A stretch of DNA of 51,194 nucleotides from positions 1 to 51,194 of the forward strand of contig JADJQY010000039.1 in the NCBI GenBank assembly GCA_016712505.1, in the 5' to 3' direction. The notes below the pieces were generated by a model. That model did not search any database. It was not told the DNA's origin and was given only the letters and a program-made list of their open reading frames with translations. Both the position numbers and the translations under genes were made by a program. Within the stretch, counting starts at the first letter, position 1. Each line of letters starts with the position of its first letter. Positions 25,302 to 34,353 of this stretch are shown one piece after another. This stretch comes from Candidatus Eiseniibacteriota bacterium (lineage in GTDB: Bacteria; Eisenbacteria; RBG-16-71-46; CAIMUX01).

Positions 25302-28300
25302 ATGGCGGGTCCACGGAAGACGAGCACGGGCAAGAACAAGAGGGGGGCGGAGCTGGTCGGGCAGGAGGACCCGCGGGCGCCGCTGGACTCGGCGGGCTTC
25401 TTGGCGGCGGCGCAGCCGGTGCTGTCGCTGTTGACGGCGGATCTGTTGGAGCGGGCGGACGGGAGCGTGGAGGTGAGCGCGGAGCTGCGGCGGGGGCACG
25501 CGGAGGAGGTGAAGGCGCGGCGGACGGCGGAGGTGTACGAGGTGTGGCGGCGGGGGCGGATGGTGCAGGTGGCGGCGGCGTGGCTGCTGTCGTGCGTGTT
25601 TGTGCGGGTGCTGGAGGACCGGGGGCTGCTGGGGCGCCACCGCTTGGCGGGACCTGGCGCAGAGGACAGCCAGCGGGTGTTCGGGGAGCTGGCGCCGTAT
25701 CTGGGGGCGCGGGACTATGTGCTGACGATCTTCCGCGAGCTGGCGAGGATCCCGGCGACGGCGGGGATCTTCGACGCGCGGCACAACCTGGTGTGGCGGC
25801 TGGCGCCTTCGCAGGGGGGGGTGGCGGCGCTGTTGGATCTGCTGCGGGCGCCGCACGCGGAGGCGCCGGCGTTTCGCTTCGGGCAGGTGGATACGCGCTT
25901 TTTGGGCGATCTTTACCAGGACCTGAGCGCCGACGTGCGCGAGACCTACGCGCTGCTGCAGACGCCGGACTTTGTCGAGGCGTTTATCCTGGATCGGACG
26001 CTGGAGCCGGCGATCGTCGAGTACGGGGTGGATGCGGCGACGATCCTGGACCCTACCTGCGGCAGCGGCCACTTCTTGCTCGGCGCCTTTGAGCGGCTCT
26101 TCGACCGGCTGTGTCATGAGCAGCCGGGGTTGCCGGCGGCGGAGCTGGCGAATCGGGCGATGGCGCTGGTGCACGGGGTGGACCTGAACCCGTATGCGGT
26201 GGCGATCGCGCGGTTTCGCCTGACGCTGGCGTATTGGCAGGCGATCGGCCTGCGCAGCGTGACGCATTCCCAGGGGGCGCCGCCGCGGCTGAACGTGGTG
26301 GCGGGCGACTCGCTGCTGTACGCGGGGGGCGAGCAGGGGAGCTTTGGTGACCGGCCTGACCAGCAGATCGGGGTGTGGACGGGGCTGACCTTCGCGCTCG
26401 ACGAGGAGGGGGAGGCGAAGGCGCTGCTGAGCAAGCGCTTTGCGGCGGTGGTGGGGAACCCGCCGTACATCACGGTGAAGGACGCGGTGATGCGGGAGGA
26501 GTACCGCAGGCTGTATACGGCGTGTTTTCGGGAGTACGCCCTCTCGGCGCCGTTCCTCGAGCGCTTCTTCCAGCTCGCGCGTCCGGGGGGGTTCACGGGG
26601 CAGATCACGTCGAACGCGTTCATGAAGCGCGAGTACGGCAAAAAGGTGGTCGAGGAGGTCTTGCCCAAGCTGCATCTGACGCTGGTGGTGAACACAGCCG
26701 GCGCGTACATCCCCGGCCACGGGACGCCGACGGTGATCCTGTGCGGGCGCAACCGGCGGCCCGAGGGAGAGGCGTCCGAGAGGGTGCTGGCGGTGCTCTC
26801 GAAGCGCGGTGAGCCGAGCACGCCCGCGGACCCGGCGAAGGGGGCGGTGTGGACGAGCATTCTCGAGCATTGGCACGAGGTCGGCTATGACGGCGAATAT
26901 ATCTCGGTCGAGGCGGTGCGGCGAGATATCTTGATTAAACACCCTTGGAGCCTTGAAGGGGGCGGGGCGGGGGCGCTGAAGGAGTTGCTGGAGGCCCGGG
27001 CGGAGATGCGGCTGGGGGAGGTTGTAGAGCATGTCGGTACTTCAGCGGTGACAGGCGAGGACGACGTGTACATCCTCGACACGGCTGCCTGTCGTCGCCT
27101 GGATGTCGGCCAAACACGCCCATTGGTCATGGGGGAGAAGATCCGAGACTGGGCGCTGGAGACGGTCGGGGAGACAGTGTTTCCCTACGACGATGATCTA
27201 GAGGTTCTCCGCAGGTCCAATGCGGCGAAGGAACTACGCTATCTCTGGCCATACCGGACGAATCTATCCAAGCGCAAGCGCTTCGGTACGCCGATGATCG
27301 AGTGCGGATTGACGTGGTATGAGCTCCGGGAGTTGTACGCAAACAAGCTCAAGACGCCGCTGAGCATCGCCTTCGCCGAGATCGCCACCCACAACCACTT
27401 CGTGCTCGACCGCGGCGGCAAGGTCTTCAAGCAGACCGCGCCGATCATCAAGCTCCCCGAGGGCGCCAGCGAGGACGACCACCTCGCCCTGCTCGCTTAC
27501 CTCAATAGCTCTACGGCTTGCTTTTGGTTGAAGCAGGTCGCGTATCCGAAGGGGGCGCACTCGGAGGCGCGACCCGAGAAAGGCATCCCCGATGAGAATC
27601 GTTACGCCTTCTCGAGCACCGCGATCTCGATGCTCCCGGTCCCGGATCGGGACGCGCTGAAGTCTCTCACGATGTATGCAAAGATGATGGAGAGGCTACA
27701 AGCCGAGCGGGAGGTGCTGCGGCCAGCTCAGGCGCTGGTGCTCTTGCTCGCGGATGGCGACCAAGATCTGCGGAATGGTCTCGCGCGAGCGGAGGCGGCG
27801 GACCAGCGGCTCTTGGAGCGTATGGTCGCGGTACAGGAGGGGCTCGATTGGGCTGTCTATCCGCTCTTCGGGCTTAGTCACCCGATGCCAAGGTGGCATG
27901 AGGATGTTCGGTTACCGATTCAGGGGCGGCCTTTCGCCGCCGATGTCGCGCCGGACTGCCTCGATCGTGGTGCAGGTGGGATCTGGCAGGAGCGCAAGCG
28001 GCGAGGATCGACGAGTCGAGACCTGAGTCTCATCGAGAACGCTGTCTGCAAGCGAAAGTGGTGGGGAGCGCGAGGTGTGTTTGCGTCGAAGGTCGCCACC
28101 TACGAGGAGCGGGCCGTGGATGCTGCCCGCGACTACCTGGGCGACCGGCTCGAAGAAGCCTGCGCCCAGCCAGTGGCGTGCGCTCGGCGTGAGCTGACCG
28201 TCAAGCTCGCTGAAGTGCGCCCGTGCGAGCGGGCGATCACCTTTGTGCGCGAGGCGGGGGGCAGCGTCGATCCGGTCGGTGAGATCCTCGCGCGTGAGTC

Positions 28301-28637
28301 CGTGCCGTTCCTCGCCGCTTATCGTTATACCGACGCCGGAGCCGAAAAGCGCGCCCTTTGGGAGCAGACTTGGGAGCTTCAGCGGCTGGAGGACGCGGGG
28401 CGGGGTGGTGCGCCGATCCTGGTGCCGCCGAAGTATGATGTCAAAGACTTCCGCGACGCTAATTTTTACCGGCTGCGGGGCAAGCTCGACGTACCCAAGG
28501 AGCGTTTTATCAGCTATCCGGGGTGCGAATCGGACGAGGATGGTGAGCCGATCTATGGGTGGGCGGGGTGGGATCACCTCCAGCGCGCGGCGGCGCTCGT
28601 CGATCTTTTTGGCTCTCCTAACACATTCATGGGTTAA
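25302..28637 (+). CDS. pglX: PglX: BREX type 2 adenine-specific DNA methyltransferase, 3' end cut off by an IS
   Basis: AAGGAG precedes ATG 25302. Methyltransferase motif I is DPTCGSGHFLLGAF at residue 250, motif IV is NPPYITV at 386, and DLNPYAVAIARFRLTLAYWQ is the acidic binding loop: a type IIG-like N6-adenine methyltransferase. The native sequence runs to residue 1103 (base 28610); eight residues and the stop come from the IS. The missing end, about 135 codons, lies at 41623-41216 on the other strand. In BREX PglX methylates host DNA for self-recognition; in Streptomyces its activity is toxic unless PglZ is present. The core methyltransferase domain is intact, but loss of the C-terminus may disable target recognition or complex formation. 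Confidence 0.93.
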   Translation: MAGPRKTSTGKNKRGAELVGQEDPRAPLDSAGFLAAAQPVLSLLTADLLERADGSVEVSAELRRGHAEEVKARRTAEVYEVWRRGRMVQVAAAWLLSCVFVRVLEDRGLLGRHRLAGPGAEDSQRVFGELAPYLGARDYVLTIFRELARIPATAGIFDARHNLVWRLAPSQGGVAALLDLLRAPHAEAPAFRFGQVDTRFLGDLYQDLSADVRETYALLQTPDFVEAFILDRTLEPAIVEYGVDAATILDPTCGSGHFLLGAFERLFDRLCHEQPGLPAAELANRAMALVHGVDLNPYAVAIARFRLTLAYWQAIGLRSVTHSQGAPPRLNVVAGDSLLYAGGEQGSFGDRPDQQIGVWTGLTFALDEEGEAKALLSKRFAAVVGNPPYITVKDAVMREEYRRLYTACFREYALSAPFLERFFQLARPGGFTGQITSNAFMKREYGKKVVEEVLPKLHLTLVVNTAGAYIPGHGTPTVILCGRNRRPEGEASERVLAVLSKRGEPSTPADPAKGAVWTSILEHWHEVGYDGEYISVEAVRRDILIKHPWSLEGGGAGALKELLEARAEMRLGEVVEHVGTSAVTGEDDVYILDTAACRRLDVGQTRPLVMGEKIRDWALETVGETVFPYDDDLEVLRRSNAAKELRYLWPYRTNLSKRKRFGTPMIECGLTWYELRELYANKLKTPLSIAFAEIATHNHFVLDRGGKVFKQTAPIIKLPEGASEDDHLALLAYLNSSTACFWLKQVAYPKGAHSEARPEKGIPDENRYAFSSTAISMLPVPDRDALKSLTMYAKMMERLQAEREVLRPAQALVLLLADGDQDLRNGLARAEAADQRLLERMVAVQEGLDWAVYPLFGLSHPMPRWHEDVRLPIQGRPFAADVAPDCLDRGAGGIWQERKRRGSTSRDLSLIENAVCKRKWWGARGVFASKVATYEERAVDAARDYLGDRLEEACAQPVACARRELTVKLAEVRPCERAITFVREAGGSVDPVGEILARESVPFLAAYRYTDAGAEKRALWEQTWELQRLEDAGRGGAPILVPPKYDVKDFRDANFYRLRGKLDVPKERFISYPGCESDEDGEPIYGWAGWDHLQRAAALVDLFGSPNTFMG
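28603..28610 (+). repeat. Target-site duplication ATCTTTTT, left half
   Basis: The eight bases directly before the first IS. Their exact reverse complement AAAAAGAT flanks the left end of the second IS at 41624-41631. The two halves of one duplication are thus on different IS copies and in opposite orientation, which is what recombination between inverted copies produces. Confidence 0.95.
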
Positions 28638-30025
28638 AGAGGCATCACATGAGGCCAAGGAATGGAGAGACCGCCACAGCAGAGCAGCAGCATAGCGGCG
28701 AAGCTGGAGAGACGTTTGAAGCCGTAGGCGCGGGAGGTGACGACGCGGGCTTTGCGGTTGAAGCCTTCGGTGATCGCGTTGGTGACGCCGACAGTGATGT
28801 AGGCGGTGATCCCGTCGAAGTGCGCAGCGATCGTCTCAGCGGCCTTGACAAGCGGGGGCAAGCCTTCGGCCTCGACCCAGCGCAGCCAGCCTGTGAGGTC
28901 GCTGTGGATCGACTCTGGAGATGCGGTGTCGAAGATCGCCGCGAGGGACTCCTTCATAAGGTAGGCGCGGTAGAGCGGCTGGTTCTCCTTCTCCGAGCTC
29001 TGTGAGCTTGTTGCGAGCGACGGCGTCGAGCTTCCAGGGCGAGCGCTGGAGCGCGAAGCGGGTCCCCTTGAGGGCGCGCTTCTCGGCGGGGTCGCGGAGT
29101 TCAGCGACCATACCGCGGCGGATCTCGTCGAGCGCGTCGTGTACCAAGCGCTGGACGTGGAAGCGATCGAAGACGACGCGGACGTGGGGCGCCCGCTCGC
29201 GCAGCGCCTTCTTGAAGGCTCCCGACATGTCGATCGACGCGACCTTCAGCGCAGCCGTCCCAGCGGGCCCCAGGGCCTCGAAGAAGCCGTCGAGCGCGGC
29301 GGCGTCCTTGCCCTCGGCGACCCAGACCACGCGGCGTGTGTCGAGGTCGACGACGACGGTGACGTAGCGGTGGTGCTTGCGGTAAGAGAGCTCATCGATG
29401 CCGATCCGACGGAGCCCGCGGCGGCGCTTCGCTGGGGTCTCCTCCGTAGCGCTTGACCACCCGCTCGATCACGCGGCCGACCGTCAGCCAGGCGATCCGC
29501 AAGAGCCGCGCGACGGTCGTTTTATCTGTCTTTTGGGCCATCAAAGCGATCAAGTCCTCGAAGCCCTTCGTGAAGCCCGTGTCGTGCTCCGCCCAGGGAA
29601 CCTGCTCGACCTTGACGCCGCACGACGAACACTCGACGCGGCGGATCGAGTAACGCAGCTCGCACTCGACCCCCGACGTCGAGGTGCCGCCACCGACGCA
29701 CCCTCTGATCACCGGATCGGCCCCGTGGCCCCGCAGGTCGAGCAGCGGCCCTTCGTCCAGCTCGGCGCGACGTCGATGACAAGCCTGTCCTCCTCGAACT
29801 CAGCACCGAGGACACGGACCTGCTCCATTCCCAAAAGGCGTCGTAGAAACGTGGTGATGCGCACGCCCAGATGCTCGATCCCGCGCGGCCCTTGTGCCAG
29901 TAAAAACTGGCCCCAAGAGATGTGCGCGAACGCAGCCACGACCTGTTTGCCAGACAACCGAGATTTCACGCGGCAGAACACATCCTTGGGGTCCATCCTG
30001 GATCCACGAACATGTTAGAAGAGCC
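28611..30025 (-). mobile_element. ISL3-family insertion sequence, copy 1 (inside pglX)
   Basis: 1415 bp. Imperfect terminal inverted repeats begin GGCTCTCCTAACACATTC at the left and GGCTCTTCTAACATGTTC at the right (read inward). GGCTCT ends, an 8-bp target duplication and the transposase type all fit ISL3. The transposase reads on the minus strand. The other copy, in reverse orientation at 41632-43043, differs by five indels and about one substitution. It splits pglX after codon 1103. Confidence 0.95.
28634..29996 (-). pseudogene. ISL3-family transposase, copy 1, frame-broken
   Basis: Starts MDPKDVFCRVKSRLSGKQVV. Joined frames give about 450 aa: N-terminal zinc-finger cysteines (CSTCGATGP and VECSSCGVKVEQVPW), an HTH region (KTTVARLLRIAWLTVGRV) and the DDE catalytic domain (GIDELSYRKHHRYVTVVVDL, and VASIDMSGAFKKAL). 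Compared with copy 2 it has +1 near 29712, -2 G in a G-run near 29672, +1 near 29430 and +1 near 28999, so it cannot be read straight. The indels lie mostly in short homopolymers. Confidence 0.9.
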
Positions 30026-30033
30026 GTAACGAT
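30026..30033 (-). repeat. Second target-site duplication, half beside IS copy 1
   Basis: GTAACGAT on the plus strand, ATCGTTAC on the minus. The partner beside IS copy 2 at 43044-43052 reads ACTCGTTAC, identical apart from one inserted C. It marks the insertion site of the second IS copy before the inversion. Confidence 0.75.
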
Positions 30034-30080
30034 CGCTCAGGCAGATCACTCCTCATTAGTGAGTCGATCCCATTCCTCTA

Positions 30081-30623
30081 TTAATTTACCTTACAAGCCC
30101 TCTTCCGTCGCCGATCAAGGCCACTTTTACTTCCACGCCAATGCCTACGTGGGGACACCTGATCGTCGACCTTCGACCACTCGCTTGCCGCCGCTTCCGC
30201 CTTCTCCGCACTCTCCGCCGCCGCCTTCTCCGCCTCAGTCGCCTTCTCTGCCGCCTCCGCCGCCTCCGCCGCCTTCTCCGCCGCCTTCTCCGCCGCCTTC
30301 TCCGCCGCCTTCTCCGCCTCCGCCTCCGTACCCGCCGCCTTCTTCACCGCCTTCACCGCCTTCACCGCCTTCTCCTCCTCCGCCGCCGCCTTCTCCGCCG
30401 CCGCCGCCGCCTTCTCCGCCTCCGCCTTCGCCGCCGCCGCCGCCTTGGCCTTGGTCGGCCTCTCCTTCTCTGCCGCCTTAACCTGCTCATCCGCAGATCT
30501 AGCCCTGTCGACCGCTGAGCTCAAGTTAATCAACCTCTCGCACCTATCCATCCTCGCCGCTGGCGAGCAAGCGAGCACAAGTGCTACTCCCGCCGGCGCC
30601 AAGATCATTCGACTCTTCCTCAT
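30081..30623 (-). CDS. Ala/Lys/Glu-rich helical lipoprotein
   Basis: 180 residues with a ribosome site GAGGT before ATG 30623. A lipoprotein signal ends LVLACSPAA. The rest is an almost uninterrupted helix-forming stretch (repeats of AEKAAEKAAEKAA and KAVKAVK) with a short basic tail. The composition resembles Braun-type or TolA-like periplasmic helical spacers. The opposite strand is a Ser/Pro-repeat frame, a mirror of the Ala/Glu/Lys codons. Last gene of the four-gene operon, 7 bp after the preceding stop and about 55 bp from the IS. Confidence 0.65.
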   Translation of the reverse strand: MRKSRMILAPAGVALVLACSPAARMDRCERLINLSSAVDRARSADEQVKAAEKERPTKAKAAAAAKAEAEKAAAAAEKAAAEEEKAVKAVKAVKKAAGTEAEAEKAAEKAAEKAAEKAAEAAEAAEKATEAEKAAAESAEKAEAAASEWSKVDDQVSPRRHWRGSKSGLDRRRKRACKVN

Positions 30624-30630
30624 GGTTACC

Positions 30631-31674
30631 TCACTGAATCGTCACAACGAGAGGGGCGCTCTGCTGCCGGTACCGATCATCCTCACAGGAGACCTGAAAA
30701 ATCGTCGGTTGAGCAGTATCATCGACCTTAATCACGAAGCTAATCAGCGATCCTGCCGGAAAGATCACACCACTCGGATCCGTTAATGAGCCCTGAACCG
30801 CGGTAACGGAGACACCCGAGACAGCGGCAGAGCGACAGAGCACCGGAGCAGGAATGCCGCCCTCTACCAGTCCGCTTACATAGGCGGACGAACTCTGGCC
30901 AAGGCTGACCTGCGAAGGGACCAGGATTGGGCGCCCTCCGATCCTCAAATTGATGCTCGCCGAAGCGTCGCCTGAACGAGCGAGAATCACCGATTCCCCA
31001 AGTCGTTCGCTCGACACAAAAAGGTTCGCCTCGGCGGCCTTATCGAGTCGAACCTTAAACGCCCCGGGCCCGCCCCCCGGAAACACAACACCATTCGCGC
31101 TCAAATCGACAGAGGCATACGCGGCTCCATCGTCACCTTTTACACGGAGAGAGGCTTTTGCCATATCACCAGGCGGAGCGTAATCGCCGGATGCATAGTC
31201 CAAGGACAAGGCCAAGTTTTTCACCTTCGGTTCGATCCGCAGATCAACCGCATCTGAGATTGTGACGGGATGGGGCGATCCCGGGCAGGGATCTGCCGCC
31301 TCGATCTCGATGGGCACACACAGGCCCGGGCGCTCATCGGAGCAAGATCCGTCCGCAACCTCAGCCCGACTCAGGAGGACTTCATACGGAACAGTGACCT
31401 CCCACGAGTCGAAGTTAAACCCCTTGTTTTCTGCCTTGAGCCCGAGAACAAACAGGTTACGAATCACATATCCATCCCCATGACTGGCAGATCCTGAGAT
31501 GCGCACATTGGCACTGACAGGTCCTCCCTGATCATGAACTGTAACCGTTGTCGCAATCCCCGGATTATCCTGCGAACAGCTCGCGCCAGGATCCTGCCAG
31601 AAATCACTTGTGTCCCCTGCACCATCGCAGGAGCCAACAAACAGAGAAAGTAGAGAGATGATGATTGTCCTCAT
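30631..31674 (-). CDS. Secreted lipoprotein with Ig/beta-sandwich-like domains
   Basis: 347 residues. A lipoprotein signal MRTIIISLLSLFVGSC is followed by acidic residues. The body is beta-rich with evenly spaced strands (TTVTVHDQGGPVSANVRISG, NLFVLGLKAENKGFNFDSWE, ASLRVKGDDGAAYASVDLSA, SVILARSGDASASINLRIGG) and about six Cys, fitting a chain of Ig-like domains. ATG overlaps the preceding stop as ATGA. Codon use is much less GC-biased than in pglY/pglZ. No known family. Confidence 0.65.
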   Translation of the reverse strand: MRTIIISLLSLFVGSCDGAGDTSDFWQDPGASCSQDNPGIATTVTVHDQGGPVSANVRISGSASHGDGYVIRNLFVLGLKAENKGFNFDSWEVTVPYEVLLSRAEVADGSCSDERPGLCVPIEIEAADPCPGSPHPVTISDAVDLRIEPKVKNLALSLDYASGDYAPPGDMAKASLRVKGDDGAAYASVDLSANGVVFPGGGPGAFKVRLDKAAEANLFVSSERLGESVILARSGDASASINLRIGGRPILVPSQVSLGQSSSAYVSGLVEGGIPAPVLCRSAAVSGVSVTAVQGSLTDPSGVIFPAGSLISFVIKVDDTAQPTIFQVSCEDDRYRQQSAPLVVTIQ

Positions 31675-33152
31675 TTTGATGACCTCGACACGAGACCTGA
31701 TGTCGTACGCGCAGCGAAACGAAAGAGATTTGGCGTAACATTGAGGATCACACCGACTCCCCACGTCAGAACCTCGCGCGTGGGGACGACGTCGCCGCTC
31801 ACTGGAGACCCCACCATGTAGCCATCCCGGAGTCGCGTCACACGGCGACCAACCATGGTAACCGCGAGTGAAAAGTTCTGAACGGGTTCCCACTCGACAC
31901 CCAAATGCAGTGAGCGGAAGAACTCCAGGCCTGTCGTAGATGTGAGGTTGACCAACCCCAAGCCAATATACGGAGCGAAACCTGCGCCGCGCTCGCGCAG
32001 CGTCGTACCCTGATACGCACGTCGACCGCTGAGATACGGAGTGTAAGCCACTACCATCTCAAACTCAGCCTTGCCACCAGTAATCGGAACAATCTCCCTC
32101 TGGCTGCTGCCATCCACATTCACGGCGTCGTAGTCATGATCAACGGCTGGGCCGATCAGTGTGGCTAATCCAAACTTCAAGGCCCCCCCATAGACCTTCT
32201 GCACTGAGAGTTCAAAGATCGAGGTCCTGGACTCCTTTCCTCTCTCCACATCAACCGTTATGTTCGCTGGAGAGTCCGGAAGGCGCGGGCCGAATGAAAA
32301 TTCATGGTAACCATGACGCTCACTAGGTGGTTTGTCGTCCACCAGAGCAGTCACCTCACCGGAGGTAGTACTATCGAGGATCTCCGGCGTGTAGAGCCCT
32401 TGCTTCCCCAACATCGTCACATTGAGCTTGGACAAACCCACGACATCGTCAGCCACGACCAAAAACACTTTTACGGACACATGTGGCTCGATGATGTGAT
32501 CCCGAAGCGAGTAACCAACGACAGAAGGGTTGGCTCGAAGGTCTCGCTCGACAACGAAGCACACACTATTGGTGGAGGTCGCGATCTCTCGGCAACGCTT
32601 TGCGGCGTTGTCGCGCGCTTTTTGACTAGAAGAGGTCCCCAGACTAGTACTGGGCGGCGGCGCAGCGGGTGCGGCATCCGCGGACGGACCTACTCTATGG
32701 ATCTGACCATCCCTCGCTTCGACGTAGCACTGCCCTTCATAACTGGAAGGTCTGAGCTTCCAGTTGCCTGAAGTGTAGCAGAATACCTTATCACCCTCTG
32801 GAACATCCGGTACTAACTTAGCCTGTTCAATGGTGTATTTTGGATGATCGACAGGACGCCCGATCTCGAGCATCAAAGTCTCACCACTGTCCTTCTTGAG
32901 GGTCAGACTCCCGTCGGTCCCCGGCAAGCCACTAAGCACCGGACACTCCGCTGTCGTCCATGTAATTTTGGACGCCTTGAGTTCGGCGCTACAGCCCGCG
33001 GCCTTGTAGATTCCCTCCACAAGCGGTTGAGAGACGGTGAGAGAGCCGTTCAAACGAGTTTCTAAACTCACCCGTGGACTCCCTGCCGAGGACGCGCTCT
33101 GCAGAGCAACGAATGGTGTTAATGCAAAAACAGCAGTGCAAAGCGGCATCAT
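31671..33152 (-). CDS. Secreted protein with probable outer-membrane beta-barrel C-terminus
   Basis: 493 residues with an N-terminal signal peptide (PLCTAVFALTPFVALQSASS). Residues 25-140 hold paired Cys and beta strands; a Pro/Ala/Ser linker follows near 165-185; residues 300-493 alternate amphipathic strands with Gly and aromatics (ALKFGLATLIGPAVDHDYDA, FAPYIGLGLVNLTSTTGLEF, LTWGVGVILNVTPNLFRFAA), as in outer-membrane barrels. It overlaps the protease stop (ATGA) and the next lipoprotein start (ATGA), so all are coupled. Less GC-rich than its surroundings. Family not recognised. Confidence 0.65.
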   Translation of the reverse strand: MMPLCTAVFALTPFVALQSASSAGSPRVSLETRLNGSLTVSQPLVEGIYKAAGCSAELKASKITWTTAECPVLSGLPGTDGSLTLKKDSGETLMLEIGRPVDHPKYTIEQAKLVPDVPEGDKVFCYTSGNWKLRPSSYEGQCYVEARDGQIHRVGPSADAAPAAPPPSTSLGTSSSQKARDNAAKRCREIATSTNSVCFVVERDLRANPSVVGYSLRDHIIEPHVSVKVFLVVADDVVGLSKLNVTMLGKQGLYTPEILDSTTSGEVTALVDDKPPSERHGYHEFSFGPRLPDSPANITVDVERGKESRTSIFELSVQKVYGGALKFGLATLIGPAVDHDYDAVNVDGSSQREIVPITGGKAEFEMVVAYTPYLSGRRAYQGTTLRERGAGFAPYIGLGLVNLTSTTGLEFFRSLHLGVEWEPVQNFSLAVTMVGRRVTRLRDGYMVGSPVSGDVVPTREVLTWGVGVILNVTPNLFRFAARTTSGLVSRSSK

Positions 33153-34066
33153 TGGAAGAACACTCCACTGTACAATCCGAACTTCGGATCTTGACGGAGG
33201 GAGTCAATCGGTGCAACATATGCGCTTCGATCCGGCGTGTCCGTCCGGCCGACGATCATGCCGATCGCACCATTGCTCCCATCGAACACAAGAGTCCCGG
33301 AGTCCCCTCTCTCGGCCATGGGCCCGACGTCCGTTGGGGACACGAGAAGAAGGCCAGAATAGAATGCCTTAGAGTTCCCTATCCGGAGTTCGGCTATTGC
33401 CATCTTCTGGCGACAGACTCCTCTCACACGCTTCCCCGATCGAGTCAGAGACACGAACACAACTGCTTCACCTTCATTAGGCCCGAACCGGCAACGCACG
33501 CGCTCCATGCCGGAGATCGGGTGATAGCAATCGACGTTCACGAGAGGCGATGCGATGCGCGCAACCGCGAAATCAACCGCTCTACGTCCCCCATAAGCCC
33601 CTTCGACCACGGGGCACTGGTACTGATTCGTACCATCTGAGACGGTCGTTATCAACCCGGGCGACCAGTCTTCTCCTGTGAGAGTGGCATGCCCTGAGAG
33701 CAATGCATAGCCATCGCTGCCAGATTTCCGGATGAGTCCGGCCCTCGATTTCATTGTTCCTGATGTGAAGAGATCTGTAATGTCGATCGCTGCGACAGAG
33801 GGGTCTCCAACAGCTAGGACGTCGGTAGTGAATCGCCCAATGGTGCGTGGAATCCTTGAAACATAAGGCTGTCGGCGTGCGACCTCCTGCTCATCGAACT
33901 TCACGCGGACGTGGAAGACCAGATTAGGGCCGTTACACCAGCGATCGTCAGTGCGACGAGATCCGACCCCATACCCAACGACATTCGGATCCAGCAGGAT
34001 CTGGTCAACCTCTGCTTTCTCAGGGGCGGTCAGAGCAAGTAGTCCATCATCAAGTGTACATGGCAT
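33149..34066 (-). CDS. Trypsin-like serine protease with Nal1-like N-terminal domain, no signal peptide
   Basis: 305 residues; GAGGGG lies 5 nt before ATG 34066 (GTG 34072 is an alternative). The N-terminal 90 residues (VVGYGVGSRR, NLVFHVRVKFDEQEVARRQP, IPRTIGRFTTDVLAVGD) resemble the N-domain of bacterial Nal1-like proteases. The catalytic residues fit His126 (ALLSGHATL), Asp165 (AVDFAVARI) and Ser256 (RGDSGTLVF). It has no signal peptide and so appears cytoplasmic, although the next three genes encode exported proteins. First gene of an operon lying 280 bp downstream of pglZ on the same strand. Function in BREX, if any, is unknown. Confidence 0.78.
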   Translation of the reverse strand: MPCTLDDGLLALTAPEKAEVDQILLDPNVVGYGVGSRRTDDRWCNGPNLVFHVRVKFDEQEVARRQPYVSRIPRTIGRFTTDVLAVGDPSVAAIDITDLFTSGTMKSRAGLIRKSGSDGYALLSGHATLTGEDWSPGLITTVSDGTNQYQCPVVEGAYGGRRAVDFAVARIASPLVNVDCYHPISGMERVRCRFGPNEGEAVVFVSLTRSGKRVRGVCRQKMAIAELRIGNSKAFYSGLLLVSPTDVGPMAERGDSGTLVFDGSNGAIGMIVGRTDTPDRSAYVAPIDSLRQDPKFGLYSGVFFQ

Positions 34067-34353
34067 AGTCACCCCTCAGTCTGTTGCGGATCGCTCATCT
34101 GTGCACTCTGGATGATTCCGCGCCTTAGATTCGCATCGCTGGCCTACTCACGGGAAGCACGTTACCACCCAGCAGAGGTCAATGAACCCCAAGCCCAGAC
34201 AGCCTATGCCCCTCGCCTCACCCGACGACTCACCCTACCCCCCCGCCTCCCCCCCTGCAATGCCCTATATTCAAGAATCAACCAACGTCCACTCCACAGG
34301 ACACCCGCCCCAACCCACCCCGCCTCGCAGCGCGATTACACCTCAACCGCCTC

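Noticed and set aside
29894..30481. Plus-strand frame rich in Ser-Pro-Pro repeats, extensin-like
   Set aside because: Mirror of the Ala/Lys/Glu-rich lipoprotein gene, which has a signal peptide, ribosome site and operon placement.
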